Source of the DNA: Acetobacteraceae bacterium
GTDB lineage: Bacteria; Pseudomonadota; Alphaproteobacteria; Acetobacterales; Acetobacteraceae
Length of the DNA stretch: 43,136 nucleotides
NCBI GenBank assembly: GCA_027487675.1
Contig: JAIYDD010000040.1
Span: 1 to 43,136, forward strand
Reading direction: 5' to 3'
In this document: piece after piece, positions 24,820-33,070 of the stretch
Layout of the letters: each line of letters opens with the position of its first letter
Position numbering within the stretch: the first letter of the stretch is position 1
Translations under genes and position numbers: made by a program
Notes under the pieces: model-generated
Seen by the model: only the letters and a program-made list of their open reading frames with translations
Database searches by the model: none
What the model was told of the DNA's origin: nothing

Positions 24820-25509
24820 TCAGGCCGGGACCTTCTGGCCCATCATCACCACGGGCAGATGCGCCAGGAAGTCGGAGAAGCTGTCGCCCAGCATGCTCAG
24901 ATGGGCACGCATCGCCTGGTCCGCGGCTTCCCCGTCATGCGCCAGGATCGCGTCCAGCACGGCTGCATGTTCGGGGACCGTGTCGCGGAACCGGCCGGGC
25001 TGCATGGTGATGTGGCGTTCGTAGATGGCGACGCGCCGGCGCAGCTGCCGCACGCTGTCGATCAGGTGCTGGTTCTGGCTGGCGACGTAGATCTGGTCGT
25101 GGAACTCCGCGTTCGCGGCCTCGAAGGCCTTGATGTCGCGCGCGGCGACGGTGGCTTCCAGCCGGGCGTGGATGTCCCGCAGCGCGGCGCCCTGGGCAGC
25201 GGCGATGCGGCGGGCGGCCAGGCGGGCGCTGAGGCCCTCCAGGTCCGCCAGCACCTCCCACATGTCCACCAGGCCCTTCACGGTCAGGCCGGCCACCACC
25301 GCGCCCTGGCGGCCGCGGCGATCCACCATGCCGGCGGCGGCGAGCTGGCGCAGCGCTTCGCGGACCGGCGTGCGGGACACGGCGTAGCGCGTCGCCAGCT
25401 CCTGCTCGTCCAGCCGGTCGCCGGGGGCGAGATCGCTGGCGAATATGCGCTCCTTCAGGTCGAGCGCGATGCGGTCGCCGAGCGTCGCGGCCGGAACGGA
25501 ATCGGTCAT
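24820..25509 (-). CDS. GntR family transcriptional regulator, FadR/FCD subfamily (second copy)
   Basis: A 229-residue regulator. The N-terminal winged HTH (about 8-70) contains LAPGDRLDEQELATRYAVSR followed by TPVREALRQLAAAGMVDRRG; the recognition-helix stretch VSRTPVREAL is identical to that of the regulator at 10573-11244. The FCD domain has FHDQIYVASQNQHL and VPEHAAVLDAI with the expected histidines. The start ATG at 25509 gives MTDSVPAATLGDRIALDLKE. The gene precedes the TauABC-type/NicX operon in the same direction (125-nt gap) and is divergent from an alpha/beta hydrolase gene, with paired elements in the 133-bp gap. It probably controls both units. Confidence 0.92.
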   Translation of the reverse strand: MTDSVPAATLGDRIALDLKERIFASDLAPGDRLDEQELATRYAVSRTPVREALRQLAAAGMVDRRGRQGAVVAGLTVKGLVDMWEVLADLEGLSARLAARRIAAAQGAALRDIHARLEATVAARDIKAFEAANAEFHDQIYVASQNQHLIDSVRQLRRRVAIYERHITMQPGRFRDTVPEHAAVLDAILAHDGEAADQAMRAHLSMLGDSFSDFLAHLPVVMMGQKVPA

Positions 25510-25572
25510 GCCGTCAGGCTGTGGCGCGCGGGCGGAGCGGTCAAGCACATGCCCTCGGGCGGGGCAGGCTTT

Positions 25573-25599
25573 GCACACAAGACCGGCATCGGCGTATCC
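25573..25599. promoter_or_regulatory. Putative GntR-type paired operator, site E
   Basis: GCACAC (25573-25578, in TTTGCACACAAG) and GTATCC (25594-25599, in CGTATCCAAA) lie 21 bp apart in the divergent gap between the second GntR gene (start 25509) and the alpha/beta hydrolase gene (start 25643). Both depart by one base from the GCATAC/GTATGC cores seen at sites A, B and F but keep the spacing and the TTG/CAA flanks. Together with site D it may represent a slightly different consensus belonging to this second regulator. Confidence 0.45.
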
Positions 25600-25642
25600 A
25601 AAAAAGAGCGGCGGGAGGTACAGGGTTTGCAAGGCCCCGTCC

Positions 25643-26482
25643 ATGTTCCCTTCCCTGCCCCCCTTCCTGCTCCCCCAGCGCCCCGGCGCGCCGATCGCGG
25701 TCGAGGCCGGCGAGACGCCGCTCTCCGTCTGGGTCGGCGGGGACGGGCCGCCGGTGCTGTTCCTGCACGGCCTCGGCTGGGACAGCGGGCTGTGGTGGCC
25801 GCTCGTCGCGCGCTTCCTGCCGCGCTTCCGGGTGATCTGCCCCGACACGCGCGGCCACGGTCTCAGCGGCACGCCGCCCGGCCCCTATTCGATCGCCGGC
25901 TTCGCCGCCGACATGCTGCGCGTGCTGGATGCGTTGGGCATCGCGCGCGCCGCGGTGGTCGGGCTGTCGCAGGGCGGCATGACGGCGCTGACGCTGGCCA
26001 CGCGCCATCCCGCGCGCGTCGGGCAACTGGCGGCGCTGGCGACCACGGCGCGCGTCGATCCCGCGACGGCCGCGGCGCTGGAAGACCGCATCGCCGCGCA
26101 GCGCCAGGCGGGGCCGGAAGCGGCGGCGCGGCTGGCGGCGCGCAGCATCTTCTCGGACGCGTTCCTGGAGGCGACGCCGGGCTACCTCGACGCCTTCGTC
26201 GCCTGGCGCGCGGCGATGCCCGCGGCGCCGCTGGAGGCCGCGACGCGCGCCGGCCTCGGCTACGACGTCACCGACGCGCTGGCGGGCATCGCGGTGCCGA
26301 CGCTGGTGGTGGCGGGCGGCGCGGACCGGCTGATCCCGCCCGCCGCGACGCGCGCCATCGCGCAGGCGATCCCTGGCGCGGCCTATGCGGAACTCGACGG
26401 CGCGGGGCACATGCTGGCGGTGGAGCAGCCGGCGGCGCTGGGCGCGCTGCTCGACGCGCATCTGGAAGGCTGGGCGGGCTGA
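25643..26482 (+). CDS. Alpha/beta hydrolase, 3-oxoadipate enol-lactonase-like
   Basis: A 279-residue alpha/beta hydrolase. Motifs: VLFLHGLGWDSGLWWPL (oxyanion loop, about 38-54), DTRGHGLSG, the nucleophile elbow GLSQGG (S109), the acidic residue in VVAGGADRLIPP and the histidine in LDGAGHMLAVEQP. It most resembles PcaD-type enol-lactonases and related carboxylesterases and would hydrolyse a ring-cleavage lactone or ester. The ATG at 25643 has an AAGG 8 nt upstream; a stronger GGGAGG lies farther off, so the start is moderately certain. It is divergent from the GntR gene and convergent with the 2OG oxygenase gene (4-nt gap). Confidence 0.87.
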   Translation: MFPSLPPFLLPQRPGAPIAVEAGETPLSVWVGGDGPPVLFLHGLGWDSGLWWPLVARFLPRFRVICPDTRGHGLSGTPPGPYSIAGFAADMLRVLDALGIARAAVVGLSQGGMTALTLATRHPARVGQLAALATTARVDPATAAALEDRIAAQRQAGPEAAARLAARSIFSDAFLEATPGYLDAFVAWRAAMPAAPLEAATRAGLGYDVTDALAGIAVPTLVVAGGADRLIPPAATRAIAQAIPGAAYAELDGAGHMLAVEQPAALGALLDAHLEGWAG

Positions 26483-26486
26483 CGCC

Positions 26487-27470
26487 TCAGGATGCCGCCG
26501 GCAGCGCGTAGCTGCGCGCATACATCTCCCGCATGTGGCCGGCGACGGTGTTGGGGCGGTGGCGCGGCGCCTCCCCGGGCGCGAGGCAGCCGGGCAGGCA
26601 TTCCACCACGAAATCCGGATTGCCGTTGAAGAAGAACGGCACGGAATAGCGCCGGCGGCCGGAGCGGTTGATCACCCGGTGCAGCGTCGAGCGGTAGCGG
26701 TCGTTGGTCCAGCGCGCCAGCGTGTCGCCCAGGTTCACGACATAGGTGCCGGGGATCGGCATGACGTCGAGCCAGGCGCCGCTCGACGGGTCCTGCACCT
26801 GCAAGCCGCCATTCTGGTCCTGCAGCAGGAAGGTCAGCACGCCGAAATCGGTGTGCGCGCCGACCCCCTTCTGGCCTTCCTCGGCATCGGGCGGCTGCGG
26901 CGGGTAGTGCAGCAGGCGCAGCGTCGCCATCGGTTCCTGCATGAACGCCGCGAAGGCGGCGTCAGGCAGGTGCAACGCCGTGGCGAGCGCGCCCATCACG
27001 CGTTCGCTGAGATCCAGCATCGCCTCGTAATAGGCGCGCATGGTGGGACGGAAGCCGAGCATGCCCGGCGGCCACTGGTTCGGGCCGTGGTTGAACTTCC
27101 GGGCCATGACGGCGGGATGGTCCATGGGCAGCTCGCGCCCCAGATAGAAATTCTCCTTCAGGTCGGGCGGCGTGCCGGGCTCCAGCGCCTGCGCGCGCAG
27201 CGGTTCCCAGCCGCGGTTGCAGAAGGACCGCGTCTTCGCGACCTCCTGCTTCGTCGCCTCGGGCAGGTCGAAGAAGGCGCGCGTCTCCTCGAACACCGCG
27301 TCCACCAGGCCGGGCGCGATGCCGTGGTTGGCCACGTAGAAGAAGCCGCGCGTCGTGCAGGCGGCGTCGATCGCGCGCACCACGGCATCCCGCGCGGCCG
27401 GATCGCGCGATGACAGGCCGCCGACGTCGATGACCGGCAGCGCGGCGCCGGTGGGGGCGTGGTGCGTCAT
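26487..27470 (-). CDS. 2-oxoglutarate/Fe(II) oxygenase, isopenicillin N synthase-like
   Basis: A 327-residue non-haem iron oxygenase. The N-terminal DIOX_N part has LPVIDVGGL and GFFYVANHGI. The iron ligands are H206 and D208 (GAHTDFG) and H264 (STLHRVIN); R274 in RRRYSVPFFFN is the usual 2-oxoglutarate-binding arginine, ten residues after the last histidine. Such enzymes hydroxylate or desaturate small molecules using O2 and 2-oxoglutarate. The ATG at 27470 overlaps the GMC oxidoreductase stop as ATGA, so the pair is co-translated. The substrate is unknown. Confidence 0.9.
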   Translation of the reverse strand: MTHHAPTGAALPVIDVGGLSSRDPAARDAVVRAIDAACTTRGFFYVANHGIAPGLVDAVFEETRAFFDLPEATKQEVAKTRSFCNRGWEPLRAQALEPGTPPDLKENFYLGRELPMDHPAVMARKFNHGPNQWPPGMLGFRPTMRAYYEAMLDLSERVMGALATALHLPDAAFAAFMQEPMATLRLLHYPPQPPDAEEGQKGVGAHTDFGVLTFLLQDQNGGLQVQDPSSGAWLDVMPIPGTYVVNLGDTLARWTNDRYRSTLHRVINRSGRRRYSVPFFFNGNPDFVVECLPGCLAPGEAPRHRPNTVAGHMREMYARSYALPAAS

Positions 27471-29224
27471 GGCTGCTCCTGCAGGGCGAGCGGTGGCGTG
27501 GCGGGGTGCGCGGCGAGGATGGCATCCGCCAGCTTCTCCGCGATCATGATGGTGGCGAGGTTGGTGTTCGCGCGCGGCAGCGTCGGCATCAGCGACGCAT
27601 CCGCCACGCGCAGCCCCTGCGCGCCATGCACGCGGCCCTGGCTGTCGGCCACCGCCATCGGGTCGTCCGCGCGGCCCATGCGGCAGGTGCAGGAGACGTG
27701 GGAGACGCTCATCGCGTTGTGGCGCAGATAGTCTTCCAGCAGCACCGGATCCGCCAGCAGGCGATCGAGCGGCGGCGCGTTGGACAGCACGAAGCGCACC
27801 AGCAGCCGCCGCAGCCAGGCCGGGCCGTCCAGCAGCCGGCCGAGCGCGCCCATCACCCAGCGGTTCGGCGCGCGCAGCTGCGCCATGAAGCGGATCAGCG
27901 GGCTGAAGCGCACCGCGAAGGGATCGGCCAGCGCGCCGTCCCGCTGCATCGTCCGCATCACCCCGGCGATGCGGCGCACGCCCTCCGCCAGCCGCGCCGT
28001 GTCGGTCGCTTCGCCCAGCAGGTTCATCTCGACGCGCGGATGGTCCTGCGGATCGGTGGAGCGCAGCGTGACGCGGCCGACCGAGGCGGGCTTGTTCACC
28101 CAGAGATAGAAATACGCCACCCGCCGCCCGACGCCGTGCCACCCCGACGACACGCCATTGTGCATGTAGAGGTCGGAGGCCGGCGCGCCCGCAAGGCCGG
28201 AGGAGAAGCGCGCCGCGATATGCCCCGACTTGCGCATCCCCGGCCGGTTGCGCTGCGCGGGCGGCACCCAGGCGCAGAGATGCGTGCCCGGATGGTCGCG
28301 CAGGTTGCGCCCGACCCCTTCCAGCACCAGGCGCGGGGCGATGCCGTGGCGCGCGAGCTCGTCGGCCGGCCCGATCCCGGCGCGCATCAGCATCGCCGGC
28401 GAATGCAGCGCGCCGGCGGCCAGGATCACCTCGGCGGCGCGGGCGCGGTGCTGCGTGCCGTGGCGCGCATAGGCGACACCGGTGGCGCGCGTGCCGTCCA
28501 TCAGCAGGGCGGTGACATGCGCCGCATCGAGGATCGCCAGGTTGGGGCGCGCGCGGACCGCCTCCGTCAGGTAGACCATCGCGGCGCTGGCCCGGCGGGC
28601 GTCTGGCGTCGCGACGTCGAAATTCGTGTAGGCGGCGGCGAAATGGCCATCGGCGAAGGCGCCGTTCTGGTCGCCGATGTCGGGCAGGCCGGCGCGGTCC
28701 AGCGCCGCGGACAGCGCGTGGCTGAAGCCGGGCCACTGCGCGCGGCCGACGCGCTGCACCGGCAGCGGGCCGTCGCTGCCATGCAGCGGGCCGGCATGGT
28801 CGGCATCCGTCTCCAGCCGGCGGAAGAAGGGCAGCACGCCCTGCCAGTCCCAGCCCTCGGCGCCGAGCGCCGCCCATTCGTCGTAATCGGCGGGGATGCC
28901 GCGGTTGCCGACCTGCGCGTTGACGCTCGACCCGCCGCCCATCACGCGGGCCTGTTCGTAGAAGCGCGCGTGACCGGGGCGGCGCTGCGGGAAGGGCAGC
29001 ACGCGCAGCAGCGGCCAGAGGAAGCGCGTGCCGGCGAAGATCGCGATCGGGGCGGGGCTGGCGATGGCCGCCGGCACCTCCCCGGGGCGCGTGTCCTCGC
29101 CCGCCTCCAGCAGCAGCACGCGGCGCGCCGGGTCGGCGGACAGCCGCGCGGCCAGCACGCAGCCGGCCGAGCCGCCGCCGACGATCACATGGTCGAAGAC
29201 GGGATCGGCTGCGGCGGCGCTCAT
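27467..29224 (-). CDS. GMC family FAD-dependent oxidoreductase (choline/alcohol dehydrogenase-like)
   Basis: A 585-residue flavoprotein. The FAD-binding start is FDHVIVGGGSAGCVLAARLS (about 10-29), followed by the GMC signature region RVMGGGSSVNAQV, and near the C-terminus SVSHVSCTCRMG with DSQGRVHGAQGLRVADASLMP and NTNLATIMIAEK. The histidine in SHVSCTCRMG corresponds to the catalytic histidine. It oxidises a primary alcohol, often on choline or an aromatic or polyol compound. The start at 29224 is conservative; an in-frame ATG at 29275 would add 17 residues and lie 18 bp from the perfect inverted repeat upstream. It is the first gene of a two-gene unit with the 2OG oxygenase. Confidence 0.88.
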   Translation of the reverse strand: MSAAAADPVFDHVIVGGGSAGCVLAARLSADPARRVLLLEAGEDTRPGEVPAAIASPAPIAIFAGTRFLWPLLRVLPFPQRRPGHARFYEQARVMGGGSSVNAQVGNRGIPADYDEWAALGAEGWDWQGVLPFFRRLETDADHAGPLHGSDGPLPVQRVGRAQWPGFSHALSAALDRAGLPDIGDQNGAFADGHFAAAYTNFDVATPDARRASAAMVYLTEAVRARPNLAILDAAHVTALLMDGTRATGVAYARHGTQHRARAAEVILAAGALHSPAMLMRAGIGPADELARHGIAPRLVLEGVGRNLRDHPGTHLCAWVPPAQRNRPGMRKSGHIAARFSSGLAGAPASDLYMHNGVSSGWHGVGRRVAYFYLWVNKPASVGRVTLRSTDPQDHPRVEMNLLGEATDTARLAEGVRRIAGVMRTMQRDGALADPFAVRFSPLIRFMAQLRAPNRWVMGALGRLLDGPAWLRRLLVRFVLSNAPPLDRLLADPVLLEDYLRHNAMSVSHVSCTCRMGRADDPMAVADSQGRVHGAQGLRVADASLMPTLPRANTNLATIMIAEKLADAILAAHPATPPLALQEQP

Positions 29225-29630
29225 CGTGCGGGCGCGGAGGGGCAGGACGGGGCGGGCGGCATCGCTGGCGGCCATGCAAGCAGCGCGCCATGGCGTATGC
29301 AAGCGGCTTTGCCTTGCATACGCGGACCCGTGCCGTCGCGGCCCGGCCGCCTTCCGCGGCAACGCGACCGGCGGCCCCGCGCCGCCGGCCTGCGCAGCCC
29401 GCCCCGGCATGGCCAGGCCGGGGAAGGGGGCCGGCGCGGAGGGGCCAGGCCGCGCCACCGGCCGCACGCCCGCGCCGTGACCCGCGCTCCAGCCGGCGCC
29501 GGTCGCGCTCAGGCCGGCATCCCCGCCTGCGCGCGGCGCAGCCGGTCGCGCAGCGCCGCGCCCGCCATTGGCCGCGCCACCGGCCGCACGCTTGCGCCGT
29601 GACCCGCGCTCCAGCCGGCGCCGATCGCGG
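29225..29630. other. Gap between the GMC oxidoreductase and GGDEF-EAL genes
   Basis: About 400 bp without a gene. It contains operator site F (29293-29323) and one and a half copies of the 122-bp duplication; the rest (29324-29450) is GC-rich and shows no feature I can name. The promoter of the GMC gene must lie near 29320-29360. Confidence 0.6.
29293..29323. promoter_or_regulatory. Putative GntR-type paired operator, site F (perfect 11-bp inverted repeat)
   Basis: GCGTATGCAAG (29293-29303) and its exact reverse complement CTTGCATACGC (29313-29323) are separated by 9 bp. The GTATGC and GCATAC cores are 21 bp apart. It lies 18 bp upstream of the ATG at 29275 and 69 bp upstream of the ATG at 29224 of the GMC oxidoreductase gene. 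It is the most perfect example of the motif in the window. Confidence 0.65.
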
Positions 29631-29694
29631 TCAGGCCGGCATCCCCGCCTGCGCGCGGCGCAGCCAGTCGCGCAGCGCCGCGCCCGCCATCGGC
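29451..29694. repeat. 122-bp tandem duplication at the 3' end of the GGDEF-EAL gene
   Basis: 29451-29572 and 29573-29694 are near-identical direct copies (offset 122). Each holds GCGCCACCGGCCGCACG, CGTGACCCGCGCTCC and a sequence that reads on the minus strand as the last ~20 residues of the EAL protein and its stop. The copy at 29573-29694 contains the real 3' end of the gene (stop 29631-29633). The other copy lies beyond the stop and is a non-coding remnant. A start of a third unit continues into the coding region from 29695. Confidence 0.85.
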
Positions 29695-31670
29695 TGCGCC
29701 ACCAGCCAGCCCTGCACCACGTCGCAGCCCGCCGCCCGCAGCACGGCCTGCTGTGCCTCGGTCTCCACCCCTTCCGCCACCACCTTCGCGCCGATGGCGT
29801 GGCCGAAGCGGATCATCGCCTGCACCAGGGCGGCGCCGCGCGGGTCATCGCCCGGCGCGGCGACGAAGGAACGGTCGATCTTGATCGCCTGCACCGGCAG
29901 GCGCAGCAGCTGCGACAGGCTCGCCGCCCCGGTGCCGAAATCATCCAGCGCCAGCGACGCGCCGGCGGCCTGCAGCGCCGCCAGCCGCGCCGCGCTGGCA
30001 TCGGCGATGCCGTCGGCCAGCACCTCCTCCGTCACCTCGATCTCGATGTCGGCCGGCGCCAGGCCGGCGGCGGCGAGATCGGCCTCCAGCTCCGCCAGCA
30101 CGGCCGGGTCGGCCAGCTCCCCGGCCGAGAGGTTCAGCGCGACGCGCGGCGCCGGCAGGCCCTCCCGCCGCAGCGCCGCCAGCAGCGCCAGCGCGTCCAG
30201 CCGCACCGCGCGGCCGACCGCCGGCAGGCGCCCCGCGGCGGCGGCGACGTCCAGGAACTCGCCCGGCCGCACCGGGCCCAGCACCGGATGCGTCCAGCGC
30301 GCCAGCGCCTCGAACCCCGCCAGCCGCCCGTCGGCCAGGGCCAGCTGCGGCTGCAGCTCCGCATGCAGGCCGCGCAGGTCGCCGGCGGCCAGCGCGGCCA
30401 GGATCGCCCGCCGCACCTCGAGCCGCCGCGCATCCAGCTCCTCGCGGAAGATCCGCACCGGATGGGCGCGGTCGCGGCGCGCATCGGCCAAGGCGAGGTC
30501 GGCGGCGCGCAGCGCCTCCAGCGGGTCGGCGCCCAGCGGCGCGGCGCCGGCGCTCGCCTCCATCGCGATGCTGCGGCCGGGCAGCACGAAGGGCGTGGCG
30601 TGCACCGCTTCCCGCAGCCGCTGCGCCGCTGCCGCCAGGCCCGCCGCCCCGGCCGGGCCGGCGAAGGCGACCGCGAAGTCGTCGCCGGTCAGCCGCCCGA
30701 CCAGCGCGGCCGGACCGCCGGGCGGCGCCAGCCCCTGCGCCGCCGCCGAAAGCCGCGCCGCGGCTTCCCGCAGCACCGCATCGCCGCCGGCCTGGCCCGA
30801 GAGGTCGTTCACGTCGCGCAGGTGGCGCAGGTCCAGCAGCACCAGCGCCGCCTCGCGCCCGGCGGCGGCGTCCCGCAGCGCCGGCAGGCGGCCGAGGAAG
30901 GCGCGCCGGTTGGCAAGGCCGGTCAAGGGGTCCGTCGTCGCCTCCGCCTCCAGCCGCGCCGCCATGCGGGACACGCCGCGCAGCAGCGGCCGGAACACCA
31001 GCGCCGTCTGCAAGGCCAGCAGCAGCAGCATCACGCCGAGCTGCCCGAAGGCCAGCAGCAGCACCCGATGCGCCGCTTCCTGCGCCTTCGCCTCATGCAG
31101 GTCCACCGCCCGCTGCAGCGCCTGGAACAGCGGCCCGATCACCTCCGCCTGCAGCCCCGCCGCCAGCCCCGCGGCGCCGGGCCGGCGCGGATCGGCCGCC
31201 AGCCGCGCCGCCGCATCCAGGTAGCGCCGCACCGCCGCATCCGCGGGATCGGGGCCTTCGAAGTAGTGCGCCCGCAGCGCCGGCGTCTCCCGCGCCGGCG
31301 CTTGCCGCCCGCGCGGCGCGCCGGCGCCGGTCAGCGCCTCATGCGCCGCGCGCATCCGCTGCTCCGCCTCGCGCAGCGCCGCCAGCGTGGAAGCGGCATC
31401 GTCCTGCGGCCCCGGCGCCGCGACGATGCCGGCCAGCAGCGCGATCCGGTGCGCCAGGCCGCGCTGCAGCGTCGCCTTCGCCTCGATCGCCTCGCGCCGG
31501 TCGCGTTCACGCACCGCATCCACGGCGACGACGGTGGTGAGCAGCGCCACCAGCGCGATCAGGACCACCGAGAGCACATGCGCGGCGCGGACGCTGCGGC
31601 CGATGCGGTCCGCGGCGGCGCCGGATGGCGCCTCGGCCGGGCCGAACAGCATGCGCAGCGCATCGATCAT
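29631..31670 (-). CDS. Membrane-bound GGDEF-EAL protein, degenerate GGDEF, intact EAL (c-di-GMP phosphodiesterase candidate)
   Basis: A 679-residue protein. The first membrane span is at about 31-51 and the second at about 203-227, with a presumed periplasmic sensor region of 150 residues between them. The GGDEF domain (about 245-410) has the site motif TGDDF (328-332) instead of GGDEF, so cyclase activity is unlikely. The EAL domain (about 430-670) has GFEALARW (EAL at 454-456), NLSAGEL, EVTEEV, DDFGTGAASLSQL, IKIDRSFV and AEGVET, i.e. the residues expected for an active phosphodiesterase that hydrolyses c-di-GMP. The ATG at 31670 was chosen; the frame upstream has no coding character. It is monocistronic, facing an unrelated operon. 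Confidence 0.87.
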   Translation of the reverse strand: MIDALRMLFGPAEAPSGAAADRIGRSVRAAHVLSVVLIALVALLTTVVAVDAVRERDRREAIEAKATLQRGLAHRIALLAGIVAAPGPQDDAASTLAALREAEQRMRAAHEALTGAGAPRGRQAPARETPALRAHYFEGPDPADAAVRRYLDAAARLAADPRRPGAAGLAAGLQAEVIGPLFQALQRAVDLHEAKAQEAAHRVLLLAFGQLGVMLLLLALQTALVFRPLLRGVSRMAARLEAEATTDPLTGLANRRAFLGRLPALRDAAAGREAALVLLDLRHLRDVNDLSGQAGGDAVLREAAARLSAAAQGLAPPGGPAALVGRLTGDDFAVAFAGPAGAAGLAAAAQRLREAVHATPFVLPGRSIAMEASAGAAPLGADPLEALRAADLALADARRDRAHPVRIFREELDARRLEVRRAILAALAAGDLRGLHAELQPQLALADGRLAGFEALARWTHPVLGPVRPGEFLDVAAAAGRLPAVGRAVRLDALALLAALRREGLPAPRVALNLSAGELADPAVLAELEADLAAAGLAPADIEIEVTEEVLADGIADASAARLAALQAAGASLALDDFGTGAASLSQLLRLPVQAIKIDRSFVAAPGDDPRGAALVQAMIRFGHAIGAKVVAEGVETEAQQAVLRAAGCDVVQGWLVAQPMAGAALRDWLRRAQAGMPA

Positions 31671-31879
31671 CCGCCGCACCCTGCACCGGAACCGGGGCGC
31701 GCCGTGGCATGGGCGCGGCGCATCGCCGGGCGAACCGGGCCGATGGCGCACAGCCCGGCGGAGCCATGGCAAGGCAACATGCCTGCGACGCTAGCAAGGT
31801 CGACCCGGCACCAACATGGTTGCGAGCGGCGCGGCCGGCCGCGGCGGGATCAACGCCGCGTGAAGCCGGGCGCGCCGCG

Positions 31880-33070
31880 TCAGCCGCCGAGCAGGAAGGC
31901 GCGCATCGCCGGATCGGTCGCCAGCCCCGCCGCCCGCCGGCGCGCCGCGGCACCCGCCGCCAGGTCCCCCGCCCGGTCCGCCAGCGCGGCCAGCGCGGCC
32001 CAATAGGGCTGGTAGTCCGCCAGCCGCGGGTCGGCCGCGGCCGCGCGCAGCGCCGCGAGCCCCGCCGACGCGCCCTCCGCCTCCGCCAGCGCCACCGCGC
32101 GGTTCACCGCCACCACCGGCGAGCCGGTGAGGCCGAGCAGCGCATCATACAGCAGCCGGATCGCCGCCCAATCGGTGCGCCCGGTCACGCGCCGCGCCGC
32201 ATGCACCGATTGCACCGCCGCTTCCCACTGGAAGCGGCCCGGCCGGCCGAGCGCGGCGGCGCGGCGCAGCAGCGTCTCCGCCTCCGCCTGCGCGGGAAGC
32301 TGCCAGCGCCCTGGATCCTGCGCGGAAAGCGGCACGTAGCGGCCTGCCGCGTCGCGCCCGGCCGGGCGCCGCGCCTCCAGGTGCAGCAGCAGGGCGGCGA
32401 GACCCAGCGCCTCCGGCTCCTCCGGCGCCAGCGCGGCGGACAGGCGCGCGAGCCAGGCGGCCTCGCCGGCCAGGGCGCCGCCATCCTCGGGGTCGGCGGC
32501 GCCGGCGGCATAGGCGGCATAGATCGCCTCCAGCACCGCCGGCAGCCGCGCCGCCACCTCGGCCCGGCCGGGCAGGGCGAAGCGCGCGCCGGCGGCGGCA
32601 ATGCGGCGCTTGGCGCGCACCAGGCGCTGGCCCATGGCGGCGGGCGAGACCAGGAAGGCACTGGCGATGCGCGCAGCATCCAGGCCGAGCACGCATTGCA
32701 GCATCAGCGCGGCGCGCGCGCCCGGCTCCACCCCCGGCGCCGCGCAGGCCAGCAGCAGCGCCAGGCGGTGGTCGGGCAGCGCCTCCGCATCCGTCTCCGC
32801 CGCTTCGTCGCGCAGCAGGTCGGGCGCGGCCGCGGCGGCGGTGGCGGCGCGGCGATGGCCGTCCACCAGGCGCCGCCGCGCCGCGGTCAGCAGCCAGGCC
32901 TCCGGCCGGTCCGGCACGCCGGAAGCCGGCCAGGCGGACAGCGCCGCGGCGAAGGCATCGGCCAGCGCATCCTCGGCGGCGGCGAAGCCGTGGCCGCGCG
33001 CGAGCAGGAAGGCCAGCAGACGGCCATAGCCGTCGCGCGCGATGCGCTCCGCCGTCGCGGCGGCGGTCAC
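31880..33070 (-). CDS. ECF42-type RNA polymerase sigma factor with C-terminal extension
   Basis: A 396-residue sigma factor. The N-terminal sigma-2 and sigma-4 regions (about 1-165) include FAAAEDALADAFAAALSAWP, PEAWLLTAARRRLVDGHRR and LDAARIASAFLVSPAAMGQRLVRAKRRI. A 230-residue extension with the helical, TPR/DUF6596-like pattern EAIYAAYAAG, LARLSAALAPEEPEALGLAALLLHLEARR and GSPVVAVNRAVALAEAEG follows. This architecture and the coupling to a DGPF/YCII gene (ATGA overlap with the upstream stop) define the ECF42 group, which works without a classical anti-sigma factor; the extension is thought to control activity. A matching promoter lies upstream (33483-33509). Confidence 0.9.
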   Translation of the reverse strand: MTAAATAERIARDGYGRLLAFLLARGHGFAAAEDALADAFAAALSAWPASGVPDRPEAWLLTAARRRLVDGHRRAATAAAAAPDLLRDEAAETDAEALPDHRLALLLACAAPGVEPGARAALMLQCVLGLDAARIASAFLVSPAAMGQRLVRAKRRIAAAGARFALPGRAEVAARLPAVLEAIYAAYAAGAADPEDGGALAGEAAWLARLSAALAPEEPEALGLAALLLHLEARRPAGRDAAGRYVPLSAQDPGRWQLPAQAEAETLLRRAAALGRPGRFQWEAAVQSVHAARRVTGRTDWAAIRLLYDALLGLTGSPVVAVNRAVALAEAEGASAGLAALRAAAADPRLADYQPYWAALAALADRAGDLAAGAAARRRAAGLATDPAMRAFLLGG

